A stretch of DNA of 31,163 nucleotides from a virus. Numbering within the stretch: position 1 is the stretch's first letter; every line of letters starts with the position of its first letter. The translations under genes and the position numbers were made by a program. Shown here piece after piece: positions 1 to 7,016 of the stretch. The stretch lies in IMG/VR virus record IMGVR_UViG_3300010392_000660, positions 1-31,163 of that record, one strand, 5' to 3'. The notes under the pieces were generated by a model, which saw only the letters and a program-made list of their open reading frames with translations, searched no databases and was not told where the DNA came from.

Positions 1-1872
1 GAGAATTGGGACGCCTTCCGAGAGGGCCGGGAGCTAGGCTGCCCGGTGGCTGAGACCCCCACGGGCGGACGACACCTAGTCCTCCGCTGGCGTGGCAATT
101 TGACCTCTTCCTCTGGGAAGCTGGCTCGCGGCGTGGACACTCGTGGGGGTGACGGTAGCCCCCGATCGCACGTCGTGGCATGGCCCTCACGCACAGAAGA
201 TGGTACCTACAGTTGGATTGAAGGCGGAGAAATACCGGAAACACCACAGTGGGTCAGCGATGCACTTGGGGTCCCGTGGTCGTCTAAACCCGGGCGCGGC
301 AATGAAGAGGTCGGAGAACAGGATGAAGAGTGGAAATATGAGCTGCATCAAATTGCAGCCATGCTGGACCATGTTAACCCCGATATTTTATCGTACGAAG
401 AATGGCTATTTGTGGGACAAGCGATCAACAGTCAACACCCTGACCCAGATGGACTCCAACTTTGGGACACGTGGTCTGCTAATGGTGAGCGTTATGTACA
501 GGGCGAATGCGAGAAACGCTGGACTGGGTTCAATCCCGGGGGAACCATTCGAATGGGGTCGCTCATCTATTTCGCAAAACAGGGCGGATACGACACAACT
601 GCTGATCCAGCTAGAACGGGTGACTTCGAAGAATTAGTAGACAGGATGAATGAAGATAATGCCATCCTGCTGACCGGGGGTAAAGTACGAATCGTACACC
701 GGGATAAGCGGGGCGGCATCCATATAATGGGGACCAATGACTTTAACACCCTGATGTATAACCGAACAATTACGATACCTAATGCCAAGAAACGAACCAC
801 TGAGGCCGATATTTGGATGGGCCACGAGCTTCGCAGAGAGTGCATTATGGGCATGGGCTTCTTCCCAAGTGAGGAGTTTTGGCACGATGGTTACGTCAAC
901 ATGTGGCAAGGCTGGGGGGCAGACCCCAAAGAAGGCGATTGGACCATGTTCGATAATCACGTGAGAGATGTCTTATGCGCTGGGGATAAGAAACTTTATA
1001 CTTTCGTCCTCGATTGGGTGGCCGACATACTACAAGACCCAATGAACCCCAAAGGGACCGCAATCGTAATGCATGGCAAGGAAGGCACCGGTAAAGGCAC
1101 CTTCTGCGAGATTGTGGGCAAGATCATGGGTAAGCAGCACTATAAACACGTAACCAATGACCGTCATTTGACTGGTAATTTTAACTATCACCTAATGGAT
1201 GGGCTGTTAGTATTTGCAGACGAGGTAGTTTATGGCGGGTCGCGCAGCACAGCAGGTATACTTAAGTCTATGGTCACAGAGAAAATGCTTGTATGTGAGC
1301 GAAAAGGCGTGGACTCTTTCATGTACGAAAATAGAGCAAGGCTTGTTGTGGCCTCGAACGAGGATTGGTTCATCCCGGCTGGACCTGAATCCCGGCGATG
1401 GCTTGTACTGGAGGTAAGCGATAAGTACGCAAATAAACGATCCTACTTCGATGCCCTTTACGCCCAAATGGAGGACGGGGGATATGAAGCAATGATGCAT
1501 GACCTATTGGCCCGGAAGATCACGAGCAATCTAAATAAGGCACTTGAGACGAAGGCGTTAGAGCAGCAACGTGCAATATACCGATCCACTGGCGATGCGG
1601 TTGATCAATGGATGGACCGGTGTATCGCCAAAGAGGACTTGGGAGTCCCCGACGAAGGTGAAGGGGGTTGGCCAAGTGATGTAGATAGAATGGACTTATA
1701 CGAAGCCTTTGACAGTTGGGCGGACAATAAGAAGATAAGAACCAAGGGCGTAGCCCACTTTTATAAAAAGGTAGAGAGTTATGGTTTCATTAAACACCGC
1801 CCTCGAACAGAGGGTGTCAGAAAATGGCGTTACAAGGTCCCACCGCATGACAAGTTTGATACCGAAAGTTGA
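1..1872 (+). CDS. Primase-helicase (prim-pol C-terminal part, PriCT-2, DUF5906/SF3 helicase), 5' partial
   Basis: Replication protein that primes and unwinds phage DNA. The frame is open to base 1, so the gene starts outside the window; a GTG at 46 is probably internal. Up to about base 260 the product matches the end of an archaeo-eukaryotic prim-pol domain (ETPTGGRHL, then GVDTRG and a VVAWPS block). Bases ~330-600 fit a PriCT-2 domain (LQLWDTWS, ECEKRW). Bases ~1040-1420 fit the DUF5906/SF3-type helicase: Walker A GKEGTGKGT at 1075-1101, LLVFADEV as Walker B near 1204, and ASNEDWFIPAGPESRRW as the sensor and arginine-finger region. G+C falls sharply near base 300, in the linker between prim-pol and PriCT-2. 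The 3' end overlaps purZ by 26 nt. Family assignment is firm; the missing N-terminus cannot be judged. Confidence 0.9.
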   Translation, partial: ENWDAFREGRELGCPVAETPTGGRHLVLRWRGNLTSSSGKLARGVDTRGGDGSPRSHVVAWPSRTEDGTYSWIEGGEIPETPQWVSDALGVPWSSKPGRGNEEVGEQDEEWKYELHQIAAMLDHVNPDILSYEEWLFVGQAINSQHPDPDGLQLWDTWSANGERYVQGECEKRWTGFNPGGTIRMGSLIYFAKQGGYDTTADPARTGDFEELVDRMNEDNAILLTGGKVRIVHRDKRGGIHIMGTNDFNTLMYNRTITIPNAKKRTTEADIWMGHELRRECIMGMGFFPSEEFWHDGYVNMWQGWGADPKEGDWTMFDNHVRDVLCAGDKKLYTFVLDWVADILQDPMNPKGTAIVMHGKEGTGKGTFCEIVGKIMGKQHYKHVTNDRHLTGNFNYHLMDGLLVFADEVVYGGSRSTAGILKSMVTEKMLVCERKGVDSFMYENRARLVVASNEDWFIPAGPESRRWLVLEVSDKYANKRSYFDALYAQMEDGGYEAMMHDLLARKITSNLNKALETKALEQQRAIYRSTGDAVDQWMDRCIAKEDLGVPDEGEGGWPSDVDRMDLYEAFDSWADNKKIRTKGVAHFYKKVESYGFIKHRPRTEGVRKWRYKVPPHDKFDTES

Positions 1873-2830
1873 TCTAGTAGTGGACCTGCAATTCGGATCA
1901 ACTGGGAAGGGTCTAATTTGCGGCTATCTGTCTGAGACAGGGGATTACGATACCGCAATATCGGCTAATATGCCGAATGCAGGGCACACTTATATAGACA
2001 AGTATGGGTCTAAATACATGACCAAGGTGCTGCCAGCTAGCTTCATCGGTAAGAATATTAAGCAAATTCTGATCGGTCCCGGGGCCGTGTTCAGTGTCGC
2101 AAGGCTCATGGAGGAAATGGCGTGGCTTCGAACAGATCAGGTATTGCGCATTCATCCGAACGCCACAGTGCTTGCCGATCATCACAAGGTTGCCGAGTCC
2201 CACCTGATGGAAAAAATCGGAAGTACGGCACAAGGATCGGCGGCAGCAGTAATCGACAAGATGCTGCGGATAGAGCACATAACAGCTAAGCAGGTGTTTA
2301 AAGGTACCAAGTGGGAGTACCTTGTCGCCAGCCACGACGAATGGATAATTCGCCTTGAATCTAGTCAGGGCATACTTGCAGAAGGGTCGCAGGGCTATAG
2401 TCTTGGGATTAACACCCAGTTCTATCCCTACACCACCAGCCGCGATTGTGGACCTGCGGCCTTTCTCTCTAATTTAGGCATACCTTTGGGGATGCTTGAT
2501 ATGGTAATTGGCACTTGTCGTACCCTACCAATTCGGGTTGGGGGAGCAAGTGGTAATTGTTACGCGGATCAGGAGGAGTTATCTTGGGAGGAGTTGGGCC
2601 TAGAACCCGAGCGAACTACCGTCACCAACCGCATACGCCGCATCTTTACTTATAGTAGGATGCAAATCGAGGAGGCTTGTTGGTGGTGCCAACCTGATCT
2701 AGTTTTCCTCAACTTCGCCAATTATGTCGATAAGCAGCAGGTCACAGAAATTGTGGCCCACATCGACGATTTTAGTAACGTGCGGTGGGTCGGATTTGGA
2801 CCCGCGTACCAAGATGTGGGATTAGTATGA
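1847..2830 (+). CDS. purZ: PurZ, phage adenylosuccinate-synthetase-like N6-succino-2-amino-dAMP synthase
   Basis: 327 aa. Known PurZ enzymes join aspartate to dGMP using ATP or dATP, giving the precursor that host PurB converts to dZMP. Start ATG 1847 has AAGG 9 nt upstream. PurA-family landmarks are in order: QFGSTGKG at residues 15-22 (P-loop), PNAGHT with His47, IGPGAVFS, IGSTAQGS, LAEGSQG, YPYTTSRDCG and the arginine-rich NRIRR. Two departures mark it as PurZ and not PurA. Ser18 sits where E. coli PurA has catalytic Asp13 (GDEGKGK), and the guanine-binding KxD near the C-terminus is replaced by NFANY. It is also about 100 residues shorter than bacterial PurA (~430). It shares an ATGA overlap with mazZ. 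Archaeal-type short PurA is the main alternative, but the neighbours settle it. Confidence 0.93.
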   Translation: MTSLIPKVDLVVDLQFGSTGKGLICGYLSETGDYDTAISANMPNAGHTYIDKYGSKYMTKVLPASFIGKNIKQILIGPGAVFSVARLMEEMAWLRTDQVLRIHPNATVLADHHKVAESHLMEKIGSTAQGSAAAVIDKMLRIEHITAKQVFKGTKWEYLVASHDEWIIRLESSQGILAEGSQGYSLGINTQFYPYTTSRDCGPAAFLSNLGIPLGMLDMVIGTCRTLPIRVGGASGNCYADQEELSWEELGLEPERTTVTNRIRRIFTYSRMQIEEACWWCQPDLVFLNFANYVDKQQVTEIVAHIDDFSNVRWVGFGPAYQDVGLV

Positions 2831-3141
2831 CAGACTTTAACGTAAATGAACTACGGGTAGTGACCCGGGCCATTTGGAAATGGGCCAATACAATTATGCC
2901 GGATCGAACACCAGCGGACGCTATCAAGAAGCTTTCGATGGAAGAGGTACCGGAATTATGGAGGTCGTTGAAGGAGAATGGTGAAGTGGACGAGGGCGAA
3001 ATTGCCGATGTCCTGATCCTTGCCTTGGACATCTGCGAAATGTCAGGAATCGATCCCCTAACCGCAATCCACCAGAAAATGGCTACGAACATAGGCCGTA
3101 AGTGGAAATTTGAGTACGGAGTACTACAACATGAAGATTAA
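2827..3141 (+). CDS. mazZ: MazZ, MazG-like (d)GTP pyrophosphohydrolase
   Basis: 104 aa, all-alpha MazG-like NTP pyrophosphohydrolase. In Z-genome phages MazZ cleaves dGTP/GTP to the monophosphate, feeding dGMP to PurZ. The metal-binding signature is visible as E40-V-P-E43 and E58-I-A-D61 (ExxE...ExxD), and the C-terminal KMATNIGRKW matches the usual family ending. The start ATG at 2827 lies inside the purZ stop (ATGA), so the two are translationally coupled. The longer frame opening at 2785 is rejected because it would run into purZ without a ribosome site. On its own the domain could be any phage MazG house-cleaning enzyme; the dGTP role rests on its position between purZ and datZ. Confidence 0.9.
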   Translation: MTDFNVNELRVVTRAIWKWANTIMPDRTPADAIKKLSMEEVPELWRSLKENGEVDEGEIADVLILALDICEMSGIDPLTAIHQKMATNIGRKWKFEYGVLQHED

Positions 3142-3631
3142 TGACATTCTCCGGGCATCCGGCGTCACCCGGTGGCATATAGTCCGGACCGTACGCCCCC
3201 AGAGTCTAGCGGAGCATACGTTCGATGTAGTGATGATTGCCCGGGCTGTGGCTAAGATTGCAGGAGTCGACGATTATGAAATCATCAAAGCTGCTCTCCT
3301 TCATGACTTGGATGAAATTGTTACCGGGGACATTCCTACGCCGACTAAACAGAAGGCAAGGGATAATGGGTGGGAGCTTAATGACCTATACAAGACTGTC
3401 ACGGGACGTGAACTTAGTCCAGACGAGTCGCTCATCATCCAATTATCGGACAGGATGGCCGATCTTTACTGGTTGTGGTTGCATGCGCTTGGACCCCATA
3501 GTAACAGAGTATATGAGGTTATGGCCGAGCAGTTCAATGAATTTGTGCGGTCCGACGCGGTACCGGACAACATCAAGGAGGCAACGCTCGATGTTCAAGT
3601 GCAAATGCTTTCTGAGGAGTTTGTAATATGA
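3131..3631 (+). CDS. datZ: DatZ, HD-domain dATP triphosphohydrolase
   Basis: 166 aa HD-domain phosphohydrolase of the YfbR/DatZ type. Known DatZ removes dATP as deoxyadenosine plus triphosphate, clearing adenine from the pool so that Z is incorporated. The family core is visible: RWHIVRTVRPQSLAEH with His29, LLHDLDE with His58-Asp59, TGDIPTP immediately after, and QLSD with Asp107 as the fourth metal ligand. ATG 3131 is chosen because GGAG lies 9 nt upstream (3118-3121); an in-frame TTG at 3110 would add seven residues. It overlaps mazZ by 11 nt and shares ATGA with the next gene. Substrate preference (dATP versus general dNMP) is inferred from the operon, not from the motifs alone. Confidence 0.9.
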   Translation: MKINDILRASGVTRWHIVRTVRPQSLAEHTFDVVMIARAVAKIAGVDDYEIIKAALLHDLDEIVTGDIPTPTKQKARDNGWELNDLYKTVTGRELSPDESLIIQLSDRMADLYWLWLHALGPHSNRVYEVMAEQFNEFVRSDAVPDNIKEATLDVQVQMLSEEFVI

Positions 3632-4125
3632 GTAATCGTGGTGAGGCGAAGATGTGGAAATATCTCGCCCCTAAACTTAAGGTATATGGCCATTTTGAGA
3701 GGATAGAAGCCCATGAAACAGCTAACGGAACTCCTGATGTCGAGTATTGTATTGAGGGATATACGAACCGTATTGAACTCAAATTTACAGATAGTTTCAA
3801 GAAAGGATTTCGTCTCAGACCTTCACAATGCGGATGGTTCAGAAAAAGAGTTAAAGCTGGAGGACAGCCGTGGTTGCTGGCACAAAGTCTCATTCGCGAC
3901 AAGCGGGGCTACGTATTGGTTGCGGGTGATAACGTACCGGACCTTGTCCACACAACTAAAATTACCACTTGGTACGAGGCCGGGGTAAGGGTATGGGAAG
4001 ACAAGATCGACATAGAGGAGCTTGTACTATACCTCAGCACCTACTTGATTGTGGACTCACCAGAGCCAGTTTCGACGGAAGAGTCCTCGAAATTGATATT
4101 ACCTTCACATCTGTCGAAGACCTAA
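3628..4125 (+). CDS. PD-(D/E)XK nuclease, VRR-NUC/resolvase-like
   Basis: 165 aa. A restriction-nuclease-fold active site is visible: Glu6 in the first helix, Pro36-Asp37 (GTPDVEY), then E50-L-K52 (IELKF), followed by RPSQCGWFRKR and a GYVLVAG strand. This order is typical of VRR-NUC and phage Holliday-resolvase-like nucleases that process branched or damaged DNA during recombination and packaging. The start ATG overlaps the datZ stop (ATGA), so it belongs to the same operon and is presumably made with the Z enzymes. It would have to act on Z-containing phage DNA. The exact substrate cannot be told; an endonuclease against host DNA is an alternative. Confidence 0.75.
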   Translation: MSNRGEAKMWKYLAPKLKVYGHFERIEAHETANGTPDVEYCIEGYTNRIELKFTDSFKKGFRLRPSQCGWFRKRVKAGGQPWLLAQSLIRDKRGYVLVAGDNVPDLVHTTKITTWYEAGVRVWEDKIDIEELVLYLSTYLIVDSPEPVSTEESSKLILPSHLSKT

Positions 4126-4364
4126 GTGACATCATATACGGGGATTGGATTAAGCAGTTCGATCCCTGTATTGTCCTAGAGGTAATGGACATGGGTAAGT
4201 TTAAGACCCACTTCGCCGGGGCACTTGTTGACGGAGTATATTGTACTAGTGGAATCAGTCAGTTTGTATATGACCTTATGACTTCTTCACATCAGTCCGT
4301 GAAACACCAAGTCTCTTCTCGTAGGTCCGAAGGCCACCAAGACCTAACATCCCCATTAGAATAG
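3993..4364 (+). CDS. Possible small protein at the end of the Z operon
   Basis: The stretch between the nuclease stop (4125) and the end of the convergent lysis genes (4276) is covered only by this frame. Its middle part looks protein-like: VLEIDITFTSVEDLSD, GDWIKQFDPCIVLEVMDMG and FAGALVDGVYCTSG. The only in-frame starts are TTG 3969 and ATG 3993, both deep inside the nuclease gene, so the first ~25 residues look like shadow sequence. The last ~30 residues overlap the holin gene tail to tail. Possibilities are a genuine long overlap, a frameshifted extension of the nuclease, or an unusual start near 4075. No family was recognised. Confidence 0.35.
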   Translation: MGRQDRHRGACTIPQHLLDCGLTRASFDGRVLEIDITFTSVEDLSDIIYGDWIKQFDPCIVLEVMDMGKFKTHFAGALVDGVYCTSGISQFVYDLMTSSHQSVKHQVSSRRSEGHQDLTSPLE

Positions 4365-4707
4365 TCATTAGCTCTCCGATTTCGAGGGCGGGGGCACCTG
4401 AAAGATCGGGTCCCCCGGGCCAGATGAATGCGCCCCAAGCGATCAATGGCTGAATCACAAAATTCCAGGCCAATCCAGCGCCGCAAATCCAACCAATTGC
4501 CGGTCGCCACCCGGCTACAAATATGCTGGCATGTTCTGCTTCTTTGGCATTTACTGCCAATTGGCCCTGTACTAGCGTAGTCAGGGCAACCAACATTTGG
4601 CCCTCGAATTGCTCCTGCGCTTCGGCCCGTTTATTTTTGTCAGGGATGAAGCGTAATACCCCCTCCAGAATGGGTCCCAGTGCCTTATTCAGTAGATCAC
4701 CTAACAT
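4276..4707 (-). CDS. Holin, three-helix (GTA holin/3TM type)
   Basis: 143 aa. Members of the 3TM holin family form holes in the inner membrane and time lysis. The N-terminus is amphipathic and charged (LNKALGPILEGVLRFIPDKNKRAEA). A hydrophobic hairpin follows (IFVAGWRPAIGWICGAGLAW with FVIQPLIAWGAFIW), then a third segment (IGELMTILMGMLGLGGL) and a basic tail. The GWRPAIGW motif is characteristic of the family. The start overlaps the endolysin stop (TAATG), with a GAGGGTGG ribosome site. It is the last gene of the late block; no clear U-tract terminator follows it, and the plus-strand operon ends against it. Confidence 0.8.
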   Translation of the reverse strand: MLGDLLNKALGPILEGVLRFIPDKNKRAEAQEQFEGQMLVALTTLVQGQLAVNAKEAEHASIFVAGWRPAIGWICGAGLAWNFVIQPLIAWGAFIWPGGPDLSGAPALEIGELMTILMGMLGLGGLRTYEKRLGVSRTDVKKS

Positions 4708-5162
4708 TATACCACCCTCAGGCCCAAATCGTAATGTACACCTTTGTCGTCACGATAGGCCGTTAATTCCTGTGATCGGACATTATCTTCTTCCCTTGAT
4801 ATTCCAACATGAACCCACTGCCCGAATTCGTGGATTACTTGGTCATAGGGAAGTCCTAATTCCCTGATAAGTTCAGACACTTCCAATGGGGTTAGACCAT
4901 TGACGACTATATCCGCTGCCCTACCATAAGGATGGGCGGAAGTGGTGGACCCACCTATGAGTCTATTGAGTTCAGGCGGTCTATAACCGGAACTGATTGT
5001 AATGGATAGGCCCATCGCGTTCCTTAGTGGTTGAAGAATATCAACACACAACCGCCGTAAGTTATCAATAACCTCTATAGGCGGGTCCATTGTGATGCCA
5101 TGTCTGGCCGCTGTTTGCGATCGTAAAAATTCGTATAAAGAAAAATTATCTGTTAGCTTCAT
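4707..5162 (-). CDS. Endolysin, peptidase M15 family
   Basis: 151 aa zinc peptidase of the M15 family (D-Ala-D-Ala carboxypeptidase / L-Ala-D-Glu endopeptidase type), which cuts peptidoglycan stem peptides at the end of infection. The zinc site is visible: SSGYRPPELN, then SAHPYGRAAD with His77 and Asp84, and HEFGQWVHVG with Glu112 and His118. There is no signal peptide, so export would depend on the adjacent holin. It overlaps the upstream membrane protein by 17 nt and is coupled to the holin by TAATG. Length and motif order match single-domain phage enzymes. Confidence 0.92.
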   Translation of the reverse strand: MKLTDNFSLYEFLRSQTAARHGITMDPPIEVIDNLRRLCVDILQPLRNAMGLSITISSGYRPPELNRLIGGSTTSAHPYGRAADIVVNGLTPLEVSELIRELGLPYDQVIHEFGQWVHVGISREEDNVRSQELTAYRDDKGVHYDLGLRVV

Positions 5163-5448
5163 TTCTTAGGTACTCCATAAAGATTTCTTCGAAGCGTTGC
5201 TGATTTTCAATAGCAGTATCCGTCTTACCATCTATGGCATCGACAGTGGCCCTGATTGATGCTACGTCGGTTGTAAGTTCAGCGGCAACATCCATTGATC
5301 CTGTCATATCCCGAACATGGTCATCAAGTTGTGATGCAACTTCCGTGTGTATCCAAAATTGAGCCGCCATTCCGACGACAGCAAGTCCACCTACCGCGCC
5401 TCCTGCGGCTATAATCCAACTGGTTATCGCTTTACTCTTCGGGGTCAT
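5146..5448 (-). CDS. Inner-membrane coiled-coil protein of the lysis cassette (spanin- or holin-like)
   Basis: 100 aa. One N-terminal membrane segment (SWIIAAGGAVGGLAVVGMAA) is followed by a polar helical tail (VASQLDDHVRDM... to RNEANR) that would sit in the periplasm. That topology suits an i-spanin (Rz-like) protein, but small holins look similar. ATG 5448 is chosen because GAGG lies 8 nt upstream; a TTG two codons earlier is also open. It lies between a secreted protein and the endolysin, overlapping both, so a lysis role is inferred from context. No nested Rz1 lipoprotein frame with a lipobox was recognised. Confidence 0.65.
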   Translation of the reverse strand: MTPKSKAITSWIIAAGGAVGGLAVVGMAAQFWIHTEVASQLDDHVRDMTGSMDVAAELTTDVASIRATVDAIDGKTDTAIENQQRFEEIFMEYLRNEANR

Positions 5449-6010
5449 TTTCAAGCCTCTTTATAGTGTGTTTAGCATATTCCCGGCGTTCCTCTGCTTT
5501 CTGGGCCGCGATTTGACTGCCCCGCTCCACTCTGGCGACTCTTTGTTCTAATGATTCGTACTCTTCTACTGTTTGGGCTACCTGCATTTGGGTAATTGCT
5601 ATTTCTTCTTCGTGATCACACTCAATGCAGGGTCCCGATGCCGGGACTACTTGTTCTATAGTAAATACATCAATACAATTGTCCCGGGAGCCGAATACCT
5701 CAGAAGCTAATGGGTCGCTGCACATTATTATTATTGAGTTCGAGGTATGGAACTCGGGAGTTTGTGCCCAACGTACAAACTCTTGCCGTTCACAAAATTT
5801 ATTGCGTTTCGGGAAAGTGATAATCAAAGCGGACCAGTGAGCCATGCAGTCGTTAATATCAACATCTGGCCCATAGCTCAGTGCATTGGTATCGGACCCA
5901 CTAACTCCGACGACGTTTGATGTGTCTATAACATCGCCGCCAGTATTGTGATGCTCTTTGTCGGCTAGCGCAATGCCAGACAGTAACAGTAATATGATTA
6001 TCCTGTACAT
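5432..6010 (-). CDS. Secreted cysteine-containing coiled-coil protein
   Basis: 192 aa, not assigned to a family. The N-terminus is a signal peptide (MYRIIILLLLSGIALA, likely cut after ALA); there is no lipobox cysteine. The middle has spaced cysteines (DCMAHW, FCERQ, MCSDP, NCIDVF, CIECD), suggesting disulfides in the periplasm. The C-terminal ~60 residues are a charged heptad-like helix (YESLEQRVARVE onward). It has one of the best ribosome sites in the window (AAGGAGGT, 7 nt spacing). It heads the lysis cassette and overlaps the membrane protein that follows. A role in the periplasmic step of lysis or in superinfection blocking is possible; neither is shown. Confidence 0.7.
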   Translation of the reverse strand: MYRIIILLLLSGIALADKEHHNTGGDVIDTSNVVGVSGSDTNALSYGPDVDINDCMAHWSALIITFPKRNKFCERQEFVRWAQTPEFHTSNSIIIMCSDPLASEVFGSRDNCIDVFTIEQVVPASGPCIECDHEEEIAITQMQVAQTVEEYESLEQRVARVERGSQIAAQKAEERREYAKHTIKRLENDPEE

Positions 6011-6021
6011 TTTATACCTCC

Positions 6022-7014
6022 TTAGGTGGTGGTATCGAATTTAGCCATTTGAATTTGTTGTGATCCGGTATCACCCATTACCCAAACGTATCTCGTATTA
6101 TTAGGGTCGATCCAAACGGAGTCGATATCCCATTGACCGGCTGCCGAGTTGAATTGGGACCCTATATCCCGGTCAGGCCCATAGCTCACGGTAGAAACAT
6201 CGGTAGCTGTAGTCAAGGTAACAAGCCTAATCCCGTTTGTTCCCTTGCACAGGTAAAACGACAATTCATCTTTACTAAGGTCCGACAGGTGTCCGCCGAT
6301 GGCAGGCTCTTGAGCCTCAATATCCTCTGATGCCTGCAAAGTAAAGGCGCTAAGATCACCCCCCGGCGTGGTGATGTAATGTAAAAAATTGTGAAATGGC
6401 GAGCTACCGTCAGGGGCATGCCAAAGAATATAGCTCAAATTTGGTGGAGCAGTCCAAAACCCATCAGACGACCCGGTGTAGCCAATATCCGCTTTAGAAA
6501 TGGTGCTATGCCGACCACCAATGGGCTGCCCTTTCACAGCATAGGCCGAGCTAGATGGGTAACGGTCGATATTGTCACCAGCCCGAAGGAACGCATACGC
6601 AAGACCACTAAGATAGAATTTGGCATTACCGGGATTGACGTCACCATCAGCAGTTAGAGCCGTTGCTGTCTCAGGATCGAATGGCGTCGAGCAGGTAAAG
6701 GTCGTGAGTTGATCATCGGACGCGTTGCATATCGTCAACAGCGTACCAGCAGAATTCCAATATATCCCATGGCCTCGAGGGAATGTGTAATATGCATCGA
6801 TGCTGGACAAATCGCCATCAATACCAGTACCATCTCGAGTGTCCCATTCACCAACTAGGGTCCAGCCCGAAGGATCAGTGAATGTAGTTGGGGGGGCATT
6901 TTCGAAAGTAGGCGCATAGGCGGTTAAAGCAATATTAGCACTCGGCAGTTGAGATACCTGCAAATCAGAACGCAATAACAACGCTGGCGCTATTTTTCCT
7001 CCGGGAAATGGCAT
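6022..7014 (-). CDS. Receptor-binding cluster protein: one fibre repeat plus propeller-like domain
   Basis: 330 aa. ATG 7014 is chosen because it lies 2 nt after the stop of the upstream gene; the longer frame from 7050 overlaps that gene. After a short MPFPGGKIAPALLL leader it carries one copy of the repeat found 22 times in the 934-aa fibre (VSQLPSANIALTAYAP). About 280 residues of beta-rich sequence follow, with recurring short strands (GIYWNSAGTLLTI, IRLVTLTTATDVSTVSYG, TRYVWVMGDTGSQQIQMAKF) that look like propeller blades. It is probably a tail spike or fibre tip contacting the host surface. No enzyme motif was seen. It is the last virion gene before the lysis cassette. Confidence 0.7.
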   Translation of the reverse strand: MPFPGGKIAPALLLRSDLQVSQLPSANIALTAYAPTFENAPPTTFTDPSGWTLVGEWDTRDGTGIDGDLSSIDAYYTFPRGHGIYWNSAGTLLTICNASDDQLTTFTCSTPFDPETATALTADGDVNPGNAKFYLSGLAYAFLRAGDNIDRYPSSSAYAVKGQPIGGRHSTISKADIGYTGSSDGFWTAPPNLSYILWHAPDGSSPFHNFLHYITTPGGDLSAFTLQASEDIEAQEPAIGGHLSDLSKDELSFYLCKGTNGIRLVTLTTATDVSTVSYGPDRDIGSQFNSAAGQWDIDSVWIDPNNTRYVWVMGDTGSQQIQMAKFDTTT

Positions 7015-7016
7015 TG

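Noticed and set aside
634-960. Minus-strand open frames within the primase-helicase and purZ genes
   Set aside because: Shadow frames opposite well-supported coding sequence; no motifs and no ribosome sites noted.
1781-1846. Longer PurZ start at 1781
   Set aside because: It lies wholly inside the primase-helicase gene, and ATG 1847 has a ribosome site and matches the family start.
1847-2830. Host-type purA (AMP biosynthesis)
   Set aside because: Ser replaces the catalytic Asp, the KxD guanine site is missing, it is about 100 residues shorter, and it sits with mazZ and datZ.
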